Part shown: positions 33,886 to 36,711 of the stretch, one piece after another | Layout: each line of letters opens with the position of its first letter | How positions within the stretch are numbered: the first letter of the stretch is position 1 | Assembly (NCBI GenBank): GCA_964489835.1 | Contig: CAZBBC010000029.1 | Location: 1 to 36,711, forward strand | Length of the DNA: 36,711 nt | Origin: CAZBBC01 sp964489835 | GTDB lineage: Bacteria; Calditrichota; Calditrichia; JAJRVZ01 | Direction: 5' to 3' | Notes under the pieces: generated by a model | The model's database searches: none | What the model was told of the DNA's origin: nothing | The model's input: only the letters and a program-made list of their open reading frames with translations | Made by a program: the position numbers and the translations under genes

Positions 33886-34617
33886 ATGGGTAAGAAAATA
33901 TTAATTGTCGATGACAACCCCAACGTCTTAAAGTTATTGAATATCAGTCTCTCTAAAGCTGCGGCGGGTTATGAAATTGTCGAGGCAGAAAATGGTGAGG
34001 TGGCTTTTGAAGTTGCCAATAGAGAGCTGCCTGATTTGATTATCTCAGATATTATGATGCCACAAATGGATGGAATAGAGTTATGCTGGATGATACGGGA
34101 AAATTCAAAAGTTCCGCTGATCCCATTTATTTTTCTCACCTCATTTGATGATTCAGAGATGGAGATCCGGGGGTTTCGGGCCGGCGCAGATGAGTATTTG
34201 AATAAGCCTATTGATCGTAAAGAGTTGCTTGAAAGAGTCGAAGAATTGCTGGATCGGACACAAAAACTGAAAACCATTGAGGATAAAACGGAAGTAAAAA
34301 AAGCATTTGCGGGTGAATTGAAAGATCTGAGCATTGTTGAATTGGTGCAAATGCTTAATCTGAATAAGAAATCGGGGATTTTAATAATTGAAGGCAACGG
34401 CAGAGGGGAAATATATTTAAAAGACGGACACCTGGTAGGCGCAAAAACGGAAGATAAAGAAGGGGAAGAAGCCGTCTATGAAATGGTGACCTATGATGAA
34501 GGGACCTTCAATTTTGAAGTTTCTGATAAGGCTTTCCCGGTCAATATTACCAATGGTACGATGAACGTCATCATGGAAGCCTGCCGGATTATGGATGAGA
34601 AACGGCAGGGGGAATGA
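33886..34617 (+). CDS. Response regulator with C-terminal PATAN/DUF4388 domain
   Basis: 243 aa. Canonical receiver (1-122): D9/D10, phospho-acceptor D55 in LIISDIMMP, and K of YLNKPID. Residues ~140-240 form a DUF4388/PATAN domain (GELKDLSIVELVQMLNLNKK; GEIYLKDGHLVGAKT; GTFNFEV), a presumed protein-interaction output found in gliding and polarity regulators of several phyla. No DNA-binding domain is present. ATG 33886 follows GGGAG at 6-nt spacing. It ends the acc/gcv/signalling run; the following spacer is full of palindromic repeats. The kinase that phosphorylates it may be either of the two kinases in this window. Confidence 0.9.
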   Translation: MGKKILIVDDNPNVLKLLNISLSKAAAGYEIVEAENGEVAFEVANRELPDLIISDIMMPQMDGIELCWMIRENSKVPLIPFIFLTSFDDSEMEIRGFRAGADEYLNKPIDRKELLERVEELLDRTQKLKTIEDKTEVKKAFAGELKDLSIVELVQMLNLNKKSGILIIEGNGRGEIYLKDGHLVGAKTEDKEGEEAVYEMVTYDEGTFNFEVSDKAFPVNITNGTMNVIMEACRIMDEKRQGE

Positions 34618-34642
34618 AATTCGTAGAGCGTGGAGCGTGTAG

Positions 34643-34740
34643 GGGCATGGCGTACCGTGCCCAATGGGTATAGGGTATATGGTATAAGTAGGGGCGCGGT
34701 CTTCGCGCCCGATCATGTAGAGACGCATTGCAATGCGTCT
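34643..34740 (+). repeat. Composite palindromic repeat block with GGTATAN heptamers
   Basis: Three hairpins and a heptamer run in 100 bp: 34643-34650 pairs with 34655-34662 (one G:T); GGTATAG, GGTATAT and GGTATAA occupy 34667-34687; 34692-34698 pairs with 34704-34710; 34721-34740 is a perfect 20-bp palindrome preceded by GTAG. Heptamers and the last palindrome recur at 1855-2024 in the opposite orientation. Confidence 0.75.
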
Positions 34741-34804
34741 GATTCCGTGTTGGTGCGTGATAAATAATCCAAAGGACAAAAGATAAAAGACAAAATCTGA
34801 AAAG

Positions 34805-34847
34805 TCATTGCGAGGAGTTCCGCAGATGCGGAACGACGTGGCAATCT
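34805..34847 (+). repeat. ATTGCGAGG..GTGGCAAT hairpin element
   Basis: 34817-34823 pairs perfectly with 34828-34834 around AGAT, and the outer arms ATTGC (34807-34811) and GCAAT (34841-34845) also pair. The layout TCATTGCGAGGAG...CGACGTGGCAATCT matches a widely seen REP-like family found in many unrelated bacterial genomes. Confidence 0.65.
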
Positions 34848-34996
34848 AATTTTGTTAATGGTAATAAATACAAGATACAAAATAAAAAAATGTCGGGATC
34901 TTTATATTATTAACGGTTAAGCCGAAAAAAGATATCAAAAGGAGAGTTGACAAGGGAATTATAACTTTATAAATTTAGTGCCTGTATTCGACATAT

Positions 34997-35069
34997 GGGC
35001 CAGTAGCTCAGTTGGTAGAGCAGCGGCCTTTTAAGCCGTTGGTCGAAGGTTCGAATCCTTCCTGGCTCA
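34997..35069 (+). tRNA. tRNA-Lys (anticodon TTT)
   Basis: A complete 73-nt cloverleaf: acceptor GGGCCAG with CTGGCTC (one G:U pair), D arm GCTC/GAGC, anticodon stem GCGGC/GCCGT with loop CTTTTAA (anticodon TTT), variable loop TGGTC, T arm GAAGG/CCTTC with TTCGAAT, discriminator A at 35069. The 3' CCA is not encoded. A strong terminator follows. A tyrosine recombinase remnant begins 80 bp downstream, so this tRNA may be an integration site. Confidence 0.97.
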
Positions 35070-35080
35070 CTGCAAAAAAA

Positions 35081-35103
35081 CCCCGAATTTTCGGGGTTTT
35101 TTT
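35081..35103 (+). terminator. Rho-independent terminator after tRNA-Lys
   Basis: A perfect 7-bp stem (35081-35087 with 35090-35096) with a TT loop is followed by seven Ts; an A-run precedes it. Confidence 0.92.
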
Positions 35104-35135
35104 GTAAGATAAAAGAAAAAAGATAAAAGAAAAAA
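35104..35135. repeat. Short direct repeat GATAAAAGAAAAAA
   Basis: The unit occurs twice in tandem at about 35108-35121 and 35122-35135, directly after the tRNA terminator. It could be slippage-derived or a junction scar next to the recombinase remnant. Confidence 0.5.
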
Positions 35136-35150
35136 GCCTTTTGGAAACTG

Positions 35151-35279
35151 TCAGGTCGAAAGCTGGAGCAAATCTCGTGTAACTAGGTGAAGCGAAACTA
35201 AATGAGAATATCTTTCCACCATATTTAGATTGCCGTGACCTAACAAATCTCTTACGGTATTTTTCCCCATTGTAGAATG
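35151..35279 (-). pseudogene. C-terminal remnant of a tyrosine recombinase/integrase
   Basis: Read on the minus strand, an open frame ending in TGA at 35153-35151 encodes about 40 residues including TVRDLLGHGNLNMVERYSHL. This matches the C-terminal hallmark of tyrosine recombinases: LLGH followed by ...ERYxHL, where His of LGH and the nucleophile Tyr of ERYSHL are active-site residues. The upstream catalytic domain (R...HxxR) is missing; instead the DUF4143 ATPase stop codon abuts at 35281. It is thus a truncated fragment, with its remaining end facing tRNA-Lys, as expected for an integrase next to its attachment site. A stray start (ATG at 35270) could in principle still express the peptide. 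Confidence 0.75.
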
Positions 35280-35280
35280 T

Positions 35281-36450
35281 TTAAATGTACAAATTACTGC
35301 CCGGGGATAATTCCTTTAAGAATTGTTCACAGGGTAAACATAAAATATTATTAATCATACGCTTTTCACTCCCCCGGTAGAGAAAAAAAGTTTTTGCTGT
35401 AGGATAGTCCTTTTGAAATTCGGATAAAGATCTTAAATCCTCAGGTCGTATGCGATTGGTATTTTTTACTTCGATAGCATAAAAACCCTGTTGTCCGTAT
35501 AATACAAAATCGACTTCCACACCACTGCGTGATCGCCAATAATAAATATCAAAAAGATTATTATTATAGGCATTCCATGCTCTCAGATGCTGTGCCACTA
35601 ATCCCTCTAACGCGGCTCCGGATATTTCCTGAGGGCTATCTAAAGGACCTTTAGGTCGTAATGTTGTAAAAACACCGGCATCAAAGAAGTAAAATTTTGG
35701 ATGGGAAACCATTATTCGTTTTGCTCTTCTTGAAAAAACGGGCAAACGAAAGGAAATTAATATATCCTCTAAAATACTTATATAATTCTCTACAACTTTC
35801 CGTTCAACCTGGCATTCGCGAGCAATATTGCTAATATTAAGTATCGAGGCATGCGAAAAGCTTGCAGCTTCAAGAAAACGGGAGAAGTTACCAATATTTC
35901 TTACTAAACTCTCATACTGAACCTCTTCACGAATATAAAGTGATATATATGTATCTAGCACTTCATTGGGTGACATGGAGGATATAACAATAGGTAATAG
36001 TCCATTTTCGAGAGCTTTATCAAATGAATAATCCATTAATAATTCAGATAGTAAAAATGGATGAAGCGTTTTTGTGATAACACGACCGGCTAATAAGTCT
36101 GTTCCTGATCTCTTGAGCTTCCTGGCACTGGAACCGGTAAGAATAAAAGTCCGATTTGATTTTTCTTCTATAAGACTATGGATTGCTGGTAATAAATCAG
36201 GTACCTTTTGAATTTCATCAATGACTATATTTCTTTTTTCTGGATTGGCGTAAACGAGTTCTATGAGCCTTTCAGGTTTTGCGGAAAATCTTCTGAATTC
36301 ATCGGGTTTTAACAAATCAATCCAAAGTGCATCTTGAAAATGTTTTTTCAAATAGGTGGATTTACCAGTTCCCCTGGGTCCAAAAAGAAAAAAACTTTGG
36401 TTTGGAGATTTGAAAAATCTTGGAATATAAGTTTCCATATATCTAAGCAT
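35281..36450 (-). CDS. AAA-family ATPase with DUF4143 domain
   Basis: 389-aa protein of the AAA_14/DUF4143 family, common in genomic islands and of unknown function. Walker A is GPRGTGKST (24-32), Walker B NIVIDEIQKV, and LTGSSARKLKR is the sensor region. The C-terminal DUF4143 part contains YYWRSRSGVEVDFVL...FYAIEVKNT, the D-(x)n-E-x-K pattern of a PD-(D/E)xK nuclease-like fold (key residues E, D, then E-V-K). Start chosen at ATG 36450 (MLRYMETYIPRFF); ATG 36438 is possible, and a longer form from 36498 adds 16 non-conserved residues. Opposite strand to the metabolic run, adjacent to the integrase remnant and a HicB-like start: likely acquired DNA. It is a frequent neighbour of toxin-antitoxin genes. 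Confidence 0.9.
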   Translation of the reverse strand: MLRYMETYIPRFFKSPNQSFFLFGPRGTGKSTYLKKHFQDALWIDLLKPDEFRRFSAKPERLIELVYANPEKRNIVIDEIQKVPDLLPAIHSLIEEKSNRTFILTGSSARKLKRSGTDLLAGRVITKTLHPFLLSELLMDYSFDKALENGLLPIVISSMSPNEVLDTYISLYIREEVQYESLVRNIGNFSRFLEAASFSHASILNISNIARECQVERKVVENYISILEDILISFRLPVFSRRAKRIMVSHPKFYFFDAGVFTTLRPKGPLDSPQEISGAALEGLVAQHLRAWNAYNNNLFDIYYWRSRSGVEVDFVLYGQQGFYAIEVKNTNRIRPEDLRSLSEFQKDYPTAKTFFLYRGSEKRMINNILCLPCEQFLKELSPGSNLYI

Positions 36451-36685
36451 TTTGGAATTTATGATTCCAAATTTAAGGTTATGATATACAAAATGCAATT
36501 AATCAAATAATCCGGATTCTGAAAAATATCCCCAAGGGCTTGGTTTTCAAATGAGGAAGTCATTATATTTTCAGGAAAGAAGATGTAGTTGAGAGAATAA
36601 ATCTTCAAAAAGATGGAACATAAGCTAAAGCATATCAGGTTAAACAAGTAAGAAACATTATATTAAAATATAAACTGGGGCCAAG

Positions 36686-36711
36686 ATGAATTATCGTTAT
36701 GAAATTATTAT
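36686..36711 (+). CDS. Start of a HicB-like antitoxin (cut by window end)
   Basis: Only nine codons are visible, beginning at ATG 36686: MNYRYEII followed by a further Ile. This beginning is typical of HicB-family antitoxins (MxYRYEIIIYW...). GGGG lies a few bases upstream. The call rests on very few residues; an adjacent hicA would settle it. Its place next to the DUF4143 ATPase fits an accessory region. Confidence 0.4.

Larger units (their letters stand above)
34618..34996. other. Non-coding spacer between the PATAN regulator and tRNA-Lys
   Basis: About 380 bp with no supportable gene. It begins with AGCGTGGAGCGTG direct repeats and the composite palindromic block, then the ATTGCGAGG hairpin element at 34805-34847, and ends with about 130 bp of AT-rich sequence likely to contain the tRNA promoter. 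No obvious terminator for the upstream operon other than the palindromes themselves. Confidence 0.5.

Overview
This is about 36.7 kb of a moderately AT-rich bacterial chromosome. Lipoprotein N-acyltransferase (Lnt), BamD and lipoprotein-like signal peptides point to a diderm. A split glycine decarboxylase (GcvPA plus GcvPB), a B12-dependent acyl-CoA mutase without its cobalamin domain, many response regulators with DUF4388/PATAN domains and many palindromic dispersed repeats suggest a lineage near the FCB group or a related uncultured phylum. That placement is inference; the window has no rRNA or other decisive marker. A 100-N assembly gap sits at 1875-1974. LAYOUT. 1-4028: a possible 43-aa membrane peptide on the plus strand, then a minus-strand propionate module: a split propionyl-CoA carboxylase alpha subunit (biotin carboxylase and biotin carrier overlapping by 4 bp) followed by the methylmalonyl-CoA mutase catalytic subunit. 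4222-9891, plus strand: threonine aldolase, the TrkA/TrkH potassium system, biotin-protein ligase and type III pantothenate kinase. 9897-16431: a 1023-aa soluble multi-sensor histidine kinase, MutS and an HU-family protein. 16432-17127: a 700-bp non-coding stretch full of decayed dispersed repeats. 17128-22005: Gfo/Idh/MocA oxidoreductase, Lnt, an unrecognised 210-aa protein with hydrophobic ends, BamD and NadD, ending in a strong intrinsic terminator. 22264-24231: a nitrilase-family amidase and a REC-PATAN-REC protein. 24477-34617: a 10-kb co-directional run in which genes for carrier-protein enzymes (accB, accC, gcvH, gcvPA, gcvPB) alternate with signalling genes (membrane histidine kinase, two REC-GGDEF proteins, REC-PATAN regulator) and a lipoprotein. 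34618-36711: a repeat-rich spacer, tRNA-Lys(TTT) with its terminator, the C-terminal remnant of a tyrosine recombinase, a DUF4143 ATPase and the first codons of a HicB-like antitoxin. This looks like the edge of an integrated accessory region. HOW THE GENES FIT TOGETHER. BirA can biotinylate the two carriers (AccB and the carboxylase-linked carrier) that work with the two biotin carboxylases; CoaX supplies CoA for the acyl-CoA reactions; carboxylase plus mutase would convert propionyl-CoA to succinyl-CoA; GcvH/PA/PB decarboxylate glycine. Carboxyltransferases, the epimerase, the mutase B12 subunit, GcvT and lipoamide dehydrogenase must lie elsewhere. MOST NOTABLE: signalling genes threaded through the acc/gcv run; two GGDEF proteins with complementary intact and lost c-di-GMP sites; trkH with no ordinary start codon for its first helix; a heptamer array abutting the mutase start codon, with the same composite repeat 32 kb away; a 140-bp repeat present three times; and the tRNA-Lys/integrase-remnant boundary.
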